From positions 50,300-114,299 of the forward strand of contig JAEUJW010000007.1 of NCBI GenBank assembly GCA_016793465.1: a stretch of 64,000 nucleotides of DNA, read 5' to 3'. A model generated the notes under the pieces. The model did not search any database. It was given only the letters and a program-made list of their open reading frames with translations, and was not told where the DNA came from. Position numbers and translations under genes: made by a program. Positions 44,680 to 55,846 of this stretch are shown one piece after another. The stretch's first letter is position 1; every line of letters begins with the position of its first letter. The stretch comes from Myxococcales bacterium. Lineage in GTDB: Bacteria; Myxococcota; Polyangia; Nannocystales; Nannocystaceae.

Positions 44680-47600
44680 TCAGTGTCTCTTGGTGACGCC
44701 TCGCGGCGTTGCACAGACCCTGATCCCGCAGGTCGGTTCACGCGTTTCAGGGCTCAGGAGCCCGCGGTTCACGATGCGGGCCAGGCTGTTGTCGTACGCG
44801 AAGGAGCCGCTGCGGATCAGCACCTCACCCGGCGCGAGGGACGAGCGCACCCACTCGCCTGCGTTGCCGGAGATGTCGTCGAGTCCGAACGGACTCCGCG
44901 ACTGCGGGTGCAGTCCGACCATATCCGGCCCCGAGATGCCGGGGCCGCGTCCGTAGGTGACGTCGATGTGGGCGTCTTCGGGAGAGAGCTGGTCGCCGTT
45001 CGGAAAGCTGCGGCTGTCCGCACCGCGGGCCGCTCGCTCCCATTCGAACTCGGTGCACAAGCGCGCACCGGGGACCTTTCCCGAGCGGTCGAGCCACGCG
45101 GTGTAGGCCTCGACGTCGGCGAGGTTGAGGCCGGTCGCGGGCATTCGCAGCCAGTCCTGCGAGGCGTTCTTCTGGCGCCCGGGGTAGACGAGCGGCTGAC
45201 CTTGGCGGGCATGCGTGACGTCCGTGCCGGTCATGACCGCCAGGGACCAGACGCCGTCCGCCCCCTGGCTGAGGCCGATACCGGCGAGCTGGCTCGTCAG
45301 CATCGTCAGGTGCGGCTTGCGCTCGGCAGGGGGTAGCGACTCGAGGTACTCGATCCACTCGGCGAAGGTGGTCTCGTTACGGGCGATCAGATAGGCGGAT
45401 GTCTTTACGTCGTGGAGCGGGACCGTGACGAAGAACTTCCGCAGCATCTCACCATCGTTAGACCCGAACTGGAAGCGGCCCTCCGGGATGTACACGAAGC
45501 CCTCCGGGACGTCCGTGGGGCGTGGGAGCGAGAGGTCGAGGTCGAGTACCTCCCCCCGGCCGATCACCAGCGGCATCACGACCTCGACCGGGCCCGCGAA
45601 GTGCAGGCGGTATGAGCCGCGCGCCAGTTCGAGGTCGGTGAGCGGCGTCGATCCGAGCTCGCGGGGCGCCGTCAGCGTGTAATTCTGGTTGGCGGGGTCG
45701 ACCTCGTAGCGCTCGAGGGCGACGGTCGTCGGTGGCGTCGTGCGGACAGAGAGACGGCCCGGGGCGTCGAATTTGGCGAGGGCCTCCTGGTCGTCGAGAG
45801 CACCGAGGCGGTCGGTGAGCTCCTCCGCGAGCTCGCGGCTGTGGCTGGCCTCGAGCGCGAGTGTCCGCTTTAGCAGCGCCTCGGCGAGGCCATGCCGGCC
45901 AGCGGGCGAGCTGTTGTCGAGGCTGCGCGCGAATTCGAATTCCTGGATCGCGCGGCGGAACTCGCGGTCGGCGGCGGCGCTGGCCGCGAGGGCTGTGGAC
46001 CAGGTCTGTTCAGCGTCGGGGTCGGAGGTGTCGAACTGTTGATAGGCCCGAGTGCGCAGCGCCTGGAGGGTCTCCTGCGTGGACTCGGCCTGGGCGAGGG
46101 TGGCGCGGGCCTTGTCGAGCTGAGCCTCGACGCGGGCGGACAGCTCGCGCGCTTGCTGCACGCGGAAGACGATGAAGGTGATGAGGAGGAGGACGGGCAC
46201 GCTGCCGACGAGGGCCCACTTGATGCGACGAGTGCGGCGCTCGTGGGCGCGGCTGGCGGCGATGAACTCGAGCTCGCGGGGGCGGAGGTTCTGCTGCTCG
46301 AGCTTGGCGGCCTCGAGCAGCTGCGCGGCGGTCCACAGGCCGAGGCGCTGGCCGCCGAGGCGCTGCCACTCGAGCGCGGCGACCTCGAGGCGGTGGTAGA
46401 TCTCGCGGCTCTCGCGCTCCTCGGTGATCCAGCGCTGCAGGGTGTCCCAGTTGCGGATCAGCGCCTCGTGGGCGATCTCGTAGACCGTGCCGTCCTGGGC
46501 CTCGCGGACCACGAGCAGGCGCCCGCGGACCAGCGCCTCGAGGGCGGTCTCGTTGTTGCTGTCGCCGAGCACGAGGTCCTCGAGCGGCAGGCTGGCGCGG
46601 GTGTCCTCGATGGTCACGAGGCGCATGAGCAGGCGGCGCACCGCGAGCCGCTGGCTGGCGGGCAGGCCGGCGACGACGTTGTCGGCGTGGCGGGTCAGCG
46701 CGCCGGTGACGCGGCCGATGCGCTCGAGGTCGGCGGTGGTGATCTGGCGGGTCGCGGGGTCGCGGGCCTCCCACAGCTCGGCGAGGGCGAACTGCAGGAG
46801 CGGGAGGTTGCCCTCGACGCCGGCGGTGCCGAGCGTCTCGATCAGCGCCTCGGACTCGAAGTTGACGCCCTGCTGGCGCGCCGGGCCGACGATCGCCTCG
46901 CGCACGCCCTCGGGCGTCAGCGGCGTCAGCAGGTAGATCGCGGCGTTGATGTAGCGGCCGACCGCCGGCAGGGCGGCGACGCGGGTCAGGAAGTCGCCGC
47001 GCGCGGTCGCGAGCAGGCGCACGCCCGGCAGCCCGCTCGCGACCTCGGCGAGGAAGCGGCCGACGACGACGCGCTGGAACGGCTCGGCGAGGGTGACCAG
47101 CTCCTCGAGCTGGTCGATGAACAGCACGAGGCCGCGGGTCTTGCCCTGGCTGCGCACGATCATGCGGGTCAGCTCGCCGGGGTCGGACTCGAAGAGCTCG
47201 CGCAGCGGGTCCTCGGAGGTCTTCAGCGAGGCCGCGAGCGCGGACACCAGGGTCTGCAGCGGGCGACGACCCGGCATCAGCGAGAGGGTCGACCAGGCCC
47301 GGCCCTCGTGGGCCTGCTCGCTGAACGCGGGCAGCACGCCGGCGCGGCACAGCGAGGACTTGCCGACGCCGGAGTCGCCGGCGACGAGGATGAAGGGCTC
47401 GCCGCGCAGGCGGTCGACGACCGCGCGGATCTCGACGCTGCGGCCGAAGAACACGGCGCGGTGGCGCGCCTCGAACGCCTGCAGGCCGCGGTAAGGATTG
47501 CCCTTGACGGCGGCGGTGGTCTCGCGCGCGCCCTCGCTGGCGAGCTGCTCGAGGGCGGAGCACAGCTCGTCGCCGGAGACGTAGCGGTCCTCTGCCGCGG

Positions 47601-48582
47601 GTCGCAGGCAGCGGTCGACGATCTCCGCGAACTGCACGTCGACGGTCGGGGCCAGCGCCCGCAGGGGCTTGGGGCGGGTCTCCTGGGTGAGGCGCGCGAG
47701 CTCGATCGTCGAGCGGCCGTCGATCGGCGGCTGGTTGGTGCAGAGGATGTAGAGGAGCACTCCGAGCGCGTAGACGTCGGTGGTGCGCGACGCCGGGACG
47801 CCGCGCCACAGCTCGGGCGCCATGTAGAACGGGGTCCCGACGACCACGCCGTCGCTCGAGTCGGCCTTGCGCAAACGTTGGATGCTCTGCGGGTCGAGCT
47901 TGTCCTGAGTGTCGGTAAGGTCGTTGTCGGAGATCTTCTCCAGGCTGCGGGGGCTGGCGTGGAGGCTCGAGTCGATGAGGCGGCCGCCGCGGGCGCCGGG
48001 GTCGATCTGGATGCCGGGGTCGATGGTGGTGTCGAGCTCGGACGGCACCACCGCCGAGCTGGCGACGTGGACGTCGCTCGGCGGCATCGTCCCGCTCTCT
48101 AGCAGCTTGGCGAGGCTGAAGTCGAGGAGCTTGCACTCGCCGCCCTCGCTCTGCATCGCGTTGGCGAGCTTGATGTCGCGGTGGAGCACGCCCTGGCGGT
48201 GGGCGCAGGCCAGGCCGCGGGCCAGGCCGATGGCGATCTTCAGGGCGGCCTGCCAGGTGATCGGGCGCGGCAGGTCGCTCAGGCTGTTGCCGCGGATGTA
48301 CTCGCCGATGATGTAGAGCCGGCCCTCGAGCTCGCCGACGCGGTACACCGACATGACGTTGGGGTGCTGGATGCGGGCGGCGGCGCGGGCCTCGGTCAGG
48401 AACCTCTCGCGCGCGCGGGGATCGGCGTCGACGTTGTTGAGGAACTTGATGGCGACCGGGCGATCGAGGACGAGGTCGTGGCCGAGGAAGACCACGCCCA
48501 TGTTCCCGCGGCCGAGCATGCGGATGAGGCGGTACTCATCGAACTGCTCCGGCAGTGTCCACGGTGCGTTCGCCGGCGACAT
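44680..48582 (-). CDS. Ser/Thr kinase - nSTAND1 NTPase - formylglycine-enzyme-like fusion protein
   Basis: 1300 residues. Kinase (17-345): GRGNMGVV, Lys46, HRDIKLAN (Asp136, Asn141), DFS in place of DFG (Asp154), and an activation segment enlarged by about 90 residues (160-248) before APEL. NPYRGLQAFEARHRAVFFGR (362-381) opens an nSTAND1 NTPase with P-loop GDSGVGKSS (402-410) and Walker B LVLFIDQLEEL. One transmembrane helix (LVGSVPVLLLITFIVF) and a coiled region follow. The C-terminal domain is FGE-sulfatase type (FVYIPEGRFQFGSND, LCTEFEWERAARG, DISGNAGEWV, RSGSF, CGIRVC). Probably a large inner-membrane signalling protein. ATG at 48580-48582 with GAGG upstream. Confidence 0.92.
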   Translation of the reverse strand: MSPANAPWTLPEQFDEYRLIRMLGRGNMGVVFLGHDLVLDRPVAIKFLNNVDADPRARERFLTEARAAARIQHPNVMSVYRVGELEGRLYIIGEYIRGNSLSDLPRPITWQAALKIAIGLARGLACAHRQGVLHRDIKLANAMQSEGGECKLLDFSLAKLLESGTMPPSDVHVASSAVVPSELDTTIDPGIQIDPGARGGRLIDSSLHASPRSLEKISDNDLTDTQDKLDPQSIQRLRKADSSDGVVVGTPFYMAPELWRGVPASRTTDVYALGVLLYILCTNQPPIDGRSTIELARLTQETRPKPLRALAPTVDVQFAEIVDRCLRPAAEDRYVSGDELCSALEQLASEGARETTAAVKGNPYRGLQAFEARHRAVFFGRSVEIRAVVDRLRGEPFILVAGDSGVGKSSLCRAGVLPAFSEQAHEGRAWSTLSLMPGRRPLQTLVSALAASLKTSEDPLRELFESDPGELTRMIVRSQGKTRGLVLFIDQLEELVTLAEPFQRVVVGRFLAEVASGLPGVRLLATARGDFLTRVAALPAVGRYINAAIYLLTPLTPEGVREAIVGPARQQGVNFESEALIETLGTAGVEGNLPLLQFALAELWEARDPATRQITTADLERIGRVTGALTRHADNVVAGLPASQRLAVRRLLMRLVTIEDTRASLPLEDLVLGDSNNETALEALVRGRLLVVREAQDGTVYEIAHEALIRNWDTLQRWITEERESREIYHRLEVAALEWQRLGGQRLGLWTAAQLLEAAKLEQQNLRPRELEFIAASRAHERRTRRIKWALVGSVPVLLLITFIVFRVQQARELSARVEAQLDKARATLAQAESTQETLQALRTRAYQQFDTSDPDAEQTWSTALAASAAADREFRRAIQEFEFARSLDNSSPAGRHGLAEALLKRTLALEASHSRELAEELTDRLGALDDQEALAKFDAPGRLSVRTTPPTTVALERYEVDPANQNYTLTAPRELGSTPLTDLELARGSYRLHFAGPVEVVMPLVIGRGEVLDLDLSLPRPTDVPEGFVYIPEGRFQFGSNDGEMLRKFFVTVPLHDVKTSAYLIARNETTFAEWIEYLESLPPAERKPHLTMLTSQLAGIGLSQGADGVWSLAVMTGTDVTHARQGQPLVYPGRQKNASQDWLRMPATGLNLADVEAYTAWLDRSGKVPGARLCTEFEWERAARGADSRSFPNGDQLSPEDAHIDVTYGRGPGISGPDMVGLHPQSRSPFGLDDISGNAGEWVRSSLAPGEVLIRSGSFAYDNSLARIVNRGLLSPETREPTCGIRVCATPRGVTKRH

Positions 48583-48597
48583 GTCCTCGGACCTCGG

Positions 48598-48603
48598 ATG
48601 ATA
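48598..48603 (-). promoter_or_regulatory. -10 box of the kinase-STAND-FGE gene
   Basis: TATCAT on the minus strand, 15 nt before the ATG, leaving room for the visible GAGG ribosome-binding site. Confidence 0.45.
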
Positions 48604-48696
48604 CACGCCCGTGCGGGGCCCGCACATGCGCGAAGCGAGGGGCGGGTCCGCCGGAGAGGCTCGTAGGGACGATCGGGCCCGTAGTTAAGACGAGCT

Positions 48697-49194
48697 TCAG
48701 ACTCCGAGGTTCGGCGGGCTCACCCACGTCGAGCTGCTGCTGGCGGCGGTGGGGCGCTCCTGGACGGGCGGGGCGTGGGCGAGGCGGCGGGACTCGACGA
48801 GGAACAGGAAGTCGAGCGCGGATTCGACGCTCGTGGCCTCGCCGGGGACCTGGACGACGAGCTCCTCGCTGCCGGCGCCGATCGACACGACCAGGCGGCG
48901 GGAGGTCCCGTAGAGCAGCATGAGCAGGAGCACGACTCCGAAGAGCCAGTAGGTGATCGTACGGTCGTGCTCGAGGGCGACGACCGCACCGACGGCGACG
49001 ACCATGGCGAACCACAGCAGGTACGGCATGTGGCGGCGGTCGAGCTTGACCCACTGCACGGCGTCGAGGGGGAAGGAGATCATCGCCGCGGCGCTGCCCT
49101 GGCGGCTCACCTGCCAGACCCGGTGGGTCGTGAGGGTGATGTCCATCCAGGTGGCCACGGGGTTCTCGCCACGGAGGTACTTGTTGCGCTGCAT
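48697..49194 (-). CDS. Small membrane protein of unknown function
   Basis: 165 residues. A soluble N-terminus of about 55, then two transmembrane helices (about 58-74 and 83-97), then a beta-rich segment and a Ser/Pro-rich tail. The strand pattern around TLTTHRVWQ and SIGAGSEELVVQV is reminiscent of bacterial PH-like domains, but this is inference only. ATG at 49192-49194 with GAGGG upstream. A TAGCAT box at 49213-49218 gives an 18-nt leader. It is 114 nt upstream of the kinase fusion on the same strand. Confidence 0.65.
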   Translation of the reverse strand: MQRNKYLRGENPVATWMDITLTTHRVWQVSRQGSAAAMISFPLDAVQWVKLDRRHMPYLLWFAMVVAVGAVVALEHDRTITYWLFGVVLLLMLLYGTSRRLVVSIGAGSEELVVQVPGEATSVESALDFLFLVESRRLAHAPPVQERPTAASSSSTWVSPPNLGV

Positions 49195-49290
49195 GCGGGC
49201 CCTCGCGCCGCGATGCTACCCCGCGCGGGCGGGGCCGGGAAGCCACCTCCCCCGGCGGCGCCGGACTTAGGTGGCGCCCGCGGGATGCAG

Positions 49291-49296
49291 TATCCT
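49291..49296 (+). promoter_or_regulatory. -10 box of the LIC_10091-like lipoprotein gene, leaderless geometry
   Basis: TATCCT, 9 nt before the ATG at 49306; divergent from the small membrane protein gene. Confidence 0.5.
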
Positions 49297-49305
49297 CCGC
49301 CGCCG

Positions 49306-50514
49306 ATGCCGTCGAACATTCCGCCGAGGGGCCCGTGGGGCCGGGGACTGCTGGTGGGGCTGCTGCTCGCGGGCGGGTGCCAGGCCGCCAAGAAGAGCCC
49401 GACCGGGCCGCAGCCGGAGGTTGCTGCTGCACCGTCCGCGCCGACGCCGGTGACGCAGCCCGCGGCGCCGCCGGAGCCCGCGCCGGCGGCCGAGCCGGTG
49501 ATGCCGCCGACGCCGGTGACGCAGCCCGCGGCCGAGCCGGCCGCGCCCGCGGGGCTGACGGACGCCGAGAAGGCGGCGTTCCTGGCCGGTGAAGAGGAGC
49601 GCATCTACAGCAAGCGCGAGCACTTCACGGTCAGCAACGAGTTCCGCCACGACCTGTGGTTCCCGTACGTGAAGGACCTCGGCGGGGTGTACATCGGGGT
49701 GGCGTCGGACCAGAACTACACGCTGATGGCGGTGGCGCGCAGCGAGCTCGGCTACCTCATCGACCTCGATCGTCAGGTGGTCAACCTGCACCGGGTGTAC
49801 ATGGCGCTGATCGCCGCGTCGCCGGACGCGGCGACGTTCCTCGGGCGCTTCGCGGCGAGCAAGGCGGTCGTCGACGAGACGCGGGCGCTGCTCGAGACGG
49901 CGCTGGCCGACATGACCCCGCGCGACCGCTCGGACGCGCTGGCCTTCCTCGAGACCAACCGCGACGCCCTCCGCGACTATTTGATTAAAGTCGGCAAGAC
50001 GCGTCAGGGCGAGCAGGGGGTGACGTGGTTGGCGGACCCGGCGCTCTACGAGTACGTGCGGCAGATGGTGCTGCAGGGGCGGCTGCGGCCGATCAACGGC
50101 AACCTGCTCGGCAAGAAGGCGATGGCCACGATCACCGCCAGCGTCACCGCGCTCGGCAAGAAGGTCGGCATCCTCTACATCAGCAACGCCGAGGAGTACC
50201 TGTATTACACCCCGCAGTTCGCCAGCAACGTGCGCGCGCTGCCGGCGGCCGACGACGGCGTGGTGCTGCGCACGATCCACAGCCGCTTCGAGGGGTGGGA
50301 GGCCGCACCGGGCGACTGGCGGTGGAACTGGCAGGTCCAGCCGCTCACCGACTTTCAGGAGCGGCTCGCCGACAAGAAGAACGTCGGGCGCAACGCCATG
50401 CTCGAGCGGGCGATCAAAGACGGGTCGATCGAGCGGGTGTCCCGCGGGGTCAGCGTGTTCAAGAAGAAGGGCGCGGCGCCGGCGGTGCCGGCGGCCACGC
50501 CCACCGTCGACTAG
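49306..50514 (+). CDS. LIC_10091-like lipoprotein
   Basis: 402 residues. Signal peptide with lipobox LLAGGC, a long Ala/Pro-rich linker with a PTPVTQPAA repeat, then a domain from about 85 with FTVSNEFRHDLWFPYVKDLGG-like and VYIGVASDQNYTLMAVARSE segments. This resembles the LIC_10091 family, described first in Leptospira, with a methyltransferase-like fold but no proven activity. No obvious AdoMet motif I. Its stop codon is interlocked with that of speA (CTAG at 50511-50514). Confidence 0.78.
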   Translation: MPSNIPPRGPWGRGLLVGLLLAGGCQAAKKSPTGPQPEVAAAPSAPTPVTQPAAPPEPAPAAEPVMPPTPVTQPAAEPAAPAGLTDAEKAAFLAGEEERIYSKREHFTVSNEFRHDLWFPYVKDLGGVYIGVASDQNYTLMAVARSELGYLIDLDRQVVNLHRVYMALIAASPDAATFLGRFAASKAVVDETRALLETALADMTPRDRSDALAFLETNRDALRDYLIKVGKTRQGEQGVTWLADPALYEYVRQMVLQGRLRPINGNLLGKKAMATITASVTALGKKVGILYISNAEEYLYYTPQFASNVRALPAADDGVVLRTIHSRFEGWEAAPGDWRWNWQVQPLTDFQERLADKKNVGRNAMLERAIKDGSIERVSRGVSVFKKKGAAPAVPAATPTVD

Positions 50515-52598
50515 CGCGACAGGTACGGGTAGCTCTGCAGCAGGCCCATGGCCCACTGCTCGCCGAGGGTGGTCTCGACGGCGAGGTGGCGGTCGCGCAG
50601 CCACTTGTTGATGCGGTCGACGTCGAAGTCCATGGCGGACAGGGCGTCCTCGCAGGTCGCGCCCATTTTAATTTCGAAGGTCAGCTTGTCGCTGAGCTCG
50701 ACGCGCTCGCTGTTGGGCAGGACCATGTCGTCGTCGGGGTTGCGGAGGATGACCTCGTGGCAGCGGCCGAACAGGTTGTGCACGTTGGCGAGGCTGTCCT
50801 GGTAGGCGCCGGTCATGAAGAACCCGAGGTAGTACTGCTCCTGCGGGCCCTTGCGCTCGTGCAGCGGCAGGTAGGGGAGGTTCTCGTCGGGGTGGGCGAA
50901 GGTGTCGACGCAGCCGTCGCTGTCGCAGGTGATGTCGACGATCTGGGCGTGGATCCGCGGCTTCTCGCCGTGGCGCGACAGCGGGGCGGCGGGGAACACC
51001 TGGTCGATGCTCCACGCGTCGGGGATCGACTGGAAGATCGAGAAGTTCACCAGGTACTTCTGCTGGGCCTTGCCGAGGAAGTCGGTGATCTCCTCGGACG
51101 GGTGGGACATGCCCTCGACGATCTTCTCGACCTTGCTGCGGATGCGCTGGAACAGGCCCTCGGCGCAGGCGCGCTCCTGCAGCGAGAGGTAGCCGCGGGA
51201 GAATAGCTGCAGGCACTCGTCGCGGAAGTCGATGGCGTCGTGGAAGTACTCCTCGACGTTCTTCTGGTTGATGTTCTCCAGCGTCTCGCGCAGCTCGCTG
51301 ACGAGGCGGTGCTCGTCGTCGGTGGGGTCGGGCACGGGCAGCAGCTCGCCCTGGACCTCGCGCAGGTCGGCGACGGTGACGGCGTGGTTGGCGACGACGA
51401 CGCGGCCGCTCTCGGTGAGCAGGGTCGGGTGGCGGGCGTTGACCTCGGCGCACGCCTCGGTGACCTCGAACACGACCTGGGAGGCGTACTCGTCGAGGGT
51501 GTAGTTGGCGGACGAGGGGTAGCTGGTGCGGCTGCCGTCGTAGTCGACGCCGATGCCGCCGCCGAGGTCGAGGTAGCGCAGCTGCGGGCAGTACTCCTGG
51601 AGGTCGGCGTAGATGCGGGCGCCCTCGCGGACGGCGGTCTTGATGCGTTTAATTTGGGTGATCTGCGAGCCGATGTGGAAGTGCAGCAGGCTCAGCTGGT
51701 CGCGCAGGCCGGCGTCGGACAGCTCCTTGGCGACCGCGAGGATCTCGTTGGTGGTCAGGCCGAACTTCGAGCTCTCGCCGCCGGAGCTCTGCCAGCGGCC
51801 GCTGCCGCGGCTGTACAGCTTGGCGCGCACGCCGACCTCGGGGCGGGCGGTCCAGTCCTGCTCGGCGTTGACGTCGACGTAGCGGCGGACCTCGCGGGTG
51901 CTCTCGAGCACGATGATCACGTGGTGCCCGAGCTCGGCCGCGTGGAAGGCCATGCGCATGAACTCGCGGTCCTTGTAGCCGTTGCAGATCAGCAGCGACT
52001 GCTTCAGCGGCGGCTGCGACATGGCGAGCAGCAGCTCGGGCTTGCTGCCGGCCTCGAGCCCGTAGTTCATGCGCTCGCGCGCCTTGACCACGGTGTCGAC
52101 GACGCTGCGCCGCTGGTTGACCTTCAGCGGGTAGACGCCGATGTGGCCGCCCTGGTAGGGGTTCTCCGAGATGGCCTTGCGGAAGGCCTCCTTCAGCTTG
52201 CTCATCTGGTTCTCGATCATGGTCGGGAAGCGGACCACGTAGGGCGTGCGGATGCCGCGGCGCGCCAGCTCGATCGAGAGCACGTGGAGGTCGACGACCG
52301 GGCAGCCCGGCGGGGTGAACACGAGGTGGCCGTGCTCGTTGGTCCGCAGGAAGTCGCGGCCCCAGCGGTCGATGCCGTAGCGCTTGAAGGAGCCCTCGAC
52401 GGCGAGGGCGTGGGCGGCGGCTCGCTTGACCTCGGACTCGGGCCCGGGCTCGCCGGGGGGCGCGGCCGCGGGGGGCGCGGCGACCGGGGGGGCCGTCGTC
52501 GTCGTGGGGGCCGCCGGGTTGGGGGTGGAGGCGGTCCGGGTGGACGGGCTGACGGTGCCGGCGGCGTCGCCGGCGTCGACGGAGGTGGTGTGAGCCAT
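50511..52598 (-). CDS. speA: Biosynthetic arginine decarboxylase
   Basis: 695 residues, as for the PLP-dependent alanine-racemase-fold enzyme that turns arginine into agmatine and CO2. An extra Thr/Pro/Ala-rich N-terminal tail of about 55 residues precedes the conserved start YGIDRWG. PLP lysine in [17 protein letters not shown], the glycine loop [12 protein letters not shown], and catalytic [10 protein letters not shown] are all present. It starts polyamine synthesis together with agmatine deiminase at the right edge of the window. ATG at 52596-52598. Confidence 0.96.
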   Translation of the reverse strand: MAHTTSVDAGDAAGTVSPSTRTASTPNPAAPTTTTAPPVAAPPAAAPPGEPGPESEVKRAAAHALAVEGSFKRYGIDRWGRDFLRTNEHGHLVFTPPGCPVVDLHVLSIELARRGIRTPYVVRFPTMIENQMSKLKEAFRKAISENPYQGGHIGVYPLKVNQRRSVVDTVVKARERMNYGLEAGSKPELLLAMSQPPLKQSLLICNGYKDREFMRMAFHAAELGHHVIIVLESTREVRRYVDVNAEQDWTARPEVGVRAKLYSRGSGRWQSSGGESSKFGLTTNEILAVAKELSDAGLRDQLSLLHFHIGSQITQIKRIKTAVREGARIYADLQEYCPQLRYLDLGGGIGVDYDGSRTSYPSSANYTLDEYASQVVFEVTEACAEVNARHPTLLTESGRVVVANHAVTVADLREVQGELLPVPDPTDDEHRLVSELRETLENINQKNVEEYFHDAIDFRDECLQLFSRGYLSLQERACAEGLFQRIRSKVEKIVEGMSHPSEEITDFLGKAQQKYLVNFSIFQSIPDAWSIDQVFPAAPLSRHGEKPRIHAQIVDITCDSDGCVDTFAHPDENLPYLPLHERKGPQEQYYLGFFMTGAYQDSLANVHNLFGRCHEVILRNPDDDMVLPNSERVELSDKLTFEIKMGATCEDALSAMDFDVDRINKWLRDRHLAVETTLGEQWAMGLLQSYPYLSR

Positions 52599-52605
52599 CG
52601 CGGCG

Positions 52606-52611
52606 GGAGTA
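52606..52611 (-). promoter_or_regulatory. -10-like box of speA, leaderless geometry
   Basis: TACTCC on the minus strand, 7 nt before the ATG (CATACT is an alternative register, 9 nt). Confidence 0.42.
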
Positions 52612-52728
52612 TGGGCGGGGTCGCTTCCCGGCACCAGCCCCGAGAATTCGCACGGGTCCGCGGCGGGGGGCGGCGAGGGCGGAGTCGACGGAGCGACGGA
52701 CGGGGCTGTGGGGGCGGGCCTGCGCTGC

Positions 52729-52734
52729 TATCCT
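52729..52734 (+). promoter_or_regulatory. -10 box of ettA
   Basis: TATCCT with about 16 nt of leader containing GAGGAGAG before the ATG at 52757, so this gene has a conventional ribosome-binding site. Confidence 0.5.
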
Positions 52735-52756
52735 CCCGCCTCGCTCGAGGAGAGTC

Positions 52757-54436
<1,680 letters not shown>

Positions 54437-54446
54437 GGCGGCGCGA

Positions 54447-55016
54447 TCAGGGCTCCCACAGCCATTGCAGTGGGAGCTCGATCGCGTCGAAGGGTTCGGC
54501 GCGGACCGTGACGTTGCCGGTGTAGCCGGCGACGCGGTGCCAGAGCGGGCCGTCGTGGCGGTAGATCTCGAGGATGAGGTTGATCGGGTCGATCAGCCAC
54601 ACGTGCCGGACCTGCTCCCGGAGGTAGATCTCCAGCTTGAGGCCGCGGTCGATCGCCTGGGTGGAGGGCGACAGGACCTCGCAGATCCAGTCGGGCGCGA
54701 CCGCGGTCCAGGGGCGTTCGCGCGGGAGACCGGCGAGGCGATCGCGGTGCCAGCCGGCGAGGTCGGGGACGAGGATGTCGGGCTCGCTGCCGAGGTGGAG
54801 CTCGGGCTCGTCGAGGAGGATCCATCCGCCGGGGCCGCCGGTTCCGAAGCGAAACGGGCCGGTGATGAGGGAGCCGAGGTGCGAGCTGGCGCTCGCGTGG
54901 GGCACGGCCGGGCGAGCGTGGGTGTACAGCGTGCCGTAGAGGACCTCGGCGATCGTGTTGGCCGGGGCGCGGAGCACGTCTTCGTAGGTGGCGCGGCGGA
55001 CGGCGGGTGCGGTCAT
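54447..55016 (-). CDS. Uma2-family (DUF820) putative endonuclease
   Basis: 189 residues, typical Uma2 size. Family pattern: YEDVLRAPANTIAEVLYGTLYTH at the start (shown in part), EPDILVPDLAGW, APDWICEVLSPST, then KLEIYLREQVRHVWLIDP. These give the PD-(D/E)XK-like core, with an Asp in the PDI/PDL segments and a Glu in CEVLSPS. Cellular role unknown. ATG at 55014-55016. It ends 10 nt from the convergent ettA. Confidence 0.9.
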   Translation of the reverse strand: MTAPAVRRATYEDVLRAPANTIAEVLYGTLYTHARPAVPHASASSHLGSLITGPFRFGTGGPGGWILLDEPELHLGSEPDILVPDLAGWHRDRLAGLPRERPWTAVAPDWICEVLSPSTQAIDRGLKLEIYLREQVRHVWLIDPINLILEIYRHDGPLWHRVAGYTGNVTVRAEPFDAIELPLQWLWEP

Positions 55017-55244
55017 GGCGGGGTCCAGGATATCAGAGCGCTCGCGGCGGCGAGCGGGGGCGCCGGAGCTTGGCGAGCTGGAGCTCGGGGCGGACCGTGG
55101 CGTCACCGTCGTGGAGGGCGGAGCGCAGCTCGCCGGCGGCGGTGCGACGCGCGGGCACTGTCTCGGCGGGGGCAACAGGTCGTTGCTCGGCGACGGCTTG
55201 AGGAACGCGGGGCCGGGGCGCAGGTTCGGGGCGGAGCAGACGAC
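55017..55244. other. Divergent intergenic region between Uma2 and YceI genes
   Basis: TATCCT on the minus strand at 55027-55032 lies 10 nt before the Uma2 ATG. The rest has a weakly coding-like minus-strand stretch but no credible start, and I do not call a gene. GGAG precedes the YceI ATG. Confidence 0.4.
55027..55032 (-). promoter_or_regulatory. -10 box of the Uma2 gene
   Basis: TATCCT on the minus strand, 10 nt before the ATG. Confidence 0.5.
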
Positions 55245-55781
55245 ATGCGCTGGAACATCGATCCCACTCACTCGACGGCCGAGTTTTCGGTCCGCCACCT
55301 GATGATCACCAACGTGCGGGGGCGCTTCGGCAAGCTCTCGGGGGTGATCGAGTATGACCCCGAGGGCAAGGGGCCGGCGGCGGTCGAGGCGACGATCGAC
55401 GTGTCGTCGATCGACACCCGCGACGCCAACCGCGACACGCACCTGCGCAGCCCGGACTTCTTCGACGTCGAGCAGTTCCCGACGATCACCTTCAAGTCGA
55501 GGTCGGTGACCGGCGCGGACGGGGCGTTCCGGGCGGTCGGTGACCTGACGATGCACGGCGTGACCCACGAGGTCGTGCTCGAGGTCGAGGAGCTGTCGCA
55601 GCCGACGAAGGACCCGTGGGGCAACCTGCGCATCGGCGCCTCGGCGCACACCAAGATCAACCGCAAGGACTGGGGCCTCGGGTGGAATCAGCTGCTCGAG
55701 GCGGGCGGCGTGGCGGTCGGGGAGATCGTGAAGATCTCGCTCGAGATCTCGATGGTGCACGCGGCCGCGACGGCGGCGTGA
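55245..55781 (+). CDS. YceI-family lipid/isoprenoid-binding protein
   Basis: 178 residues forming one extended lipocalin-like barrel. Diagnostic segments: WNIDPTHSTAEFSVRHLMI, GRFGKLSGVI, VSSIDTRDANRDTHLRSPDFF and NRKDWGLGWNQLLEAGG. No signal peptide, so this copy is cytosolic, unlike periplasmic YceI of E. coli. Family members bind isoprenoid chains or long alkyl amides. ATG at 55245 with GGAG upstream. Confidence 0.94.
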   Translation: MRWNIDPTHSTAEFSVRHLMITNVRGRFGKLSGVIEYDPEGKGPAAVEATIDVSSIDTRDANRDTHLRSPDFFDVEQFPTITFKSRSVTGADGAFRAVGDLTMHGVTHEVVLEVEELSQPTKDPWGNLRIGASAHTKINRKDWGLGWNQLLEAGGVAVGEIVKISLEISMVHAAATAA

Positions 55782-55846
55782 TCGAGGCGGCTGCGCTTCG
55801 CGGTGCCACGGACCGGCTGCGGCGCTGCGAGGCCGCGGCCGGCGGC

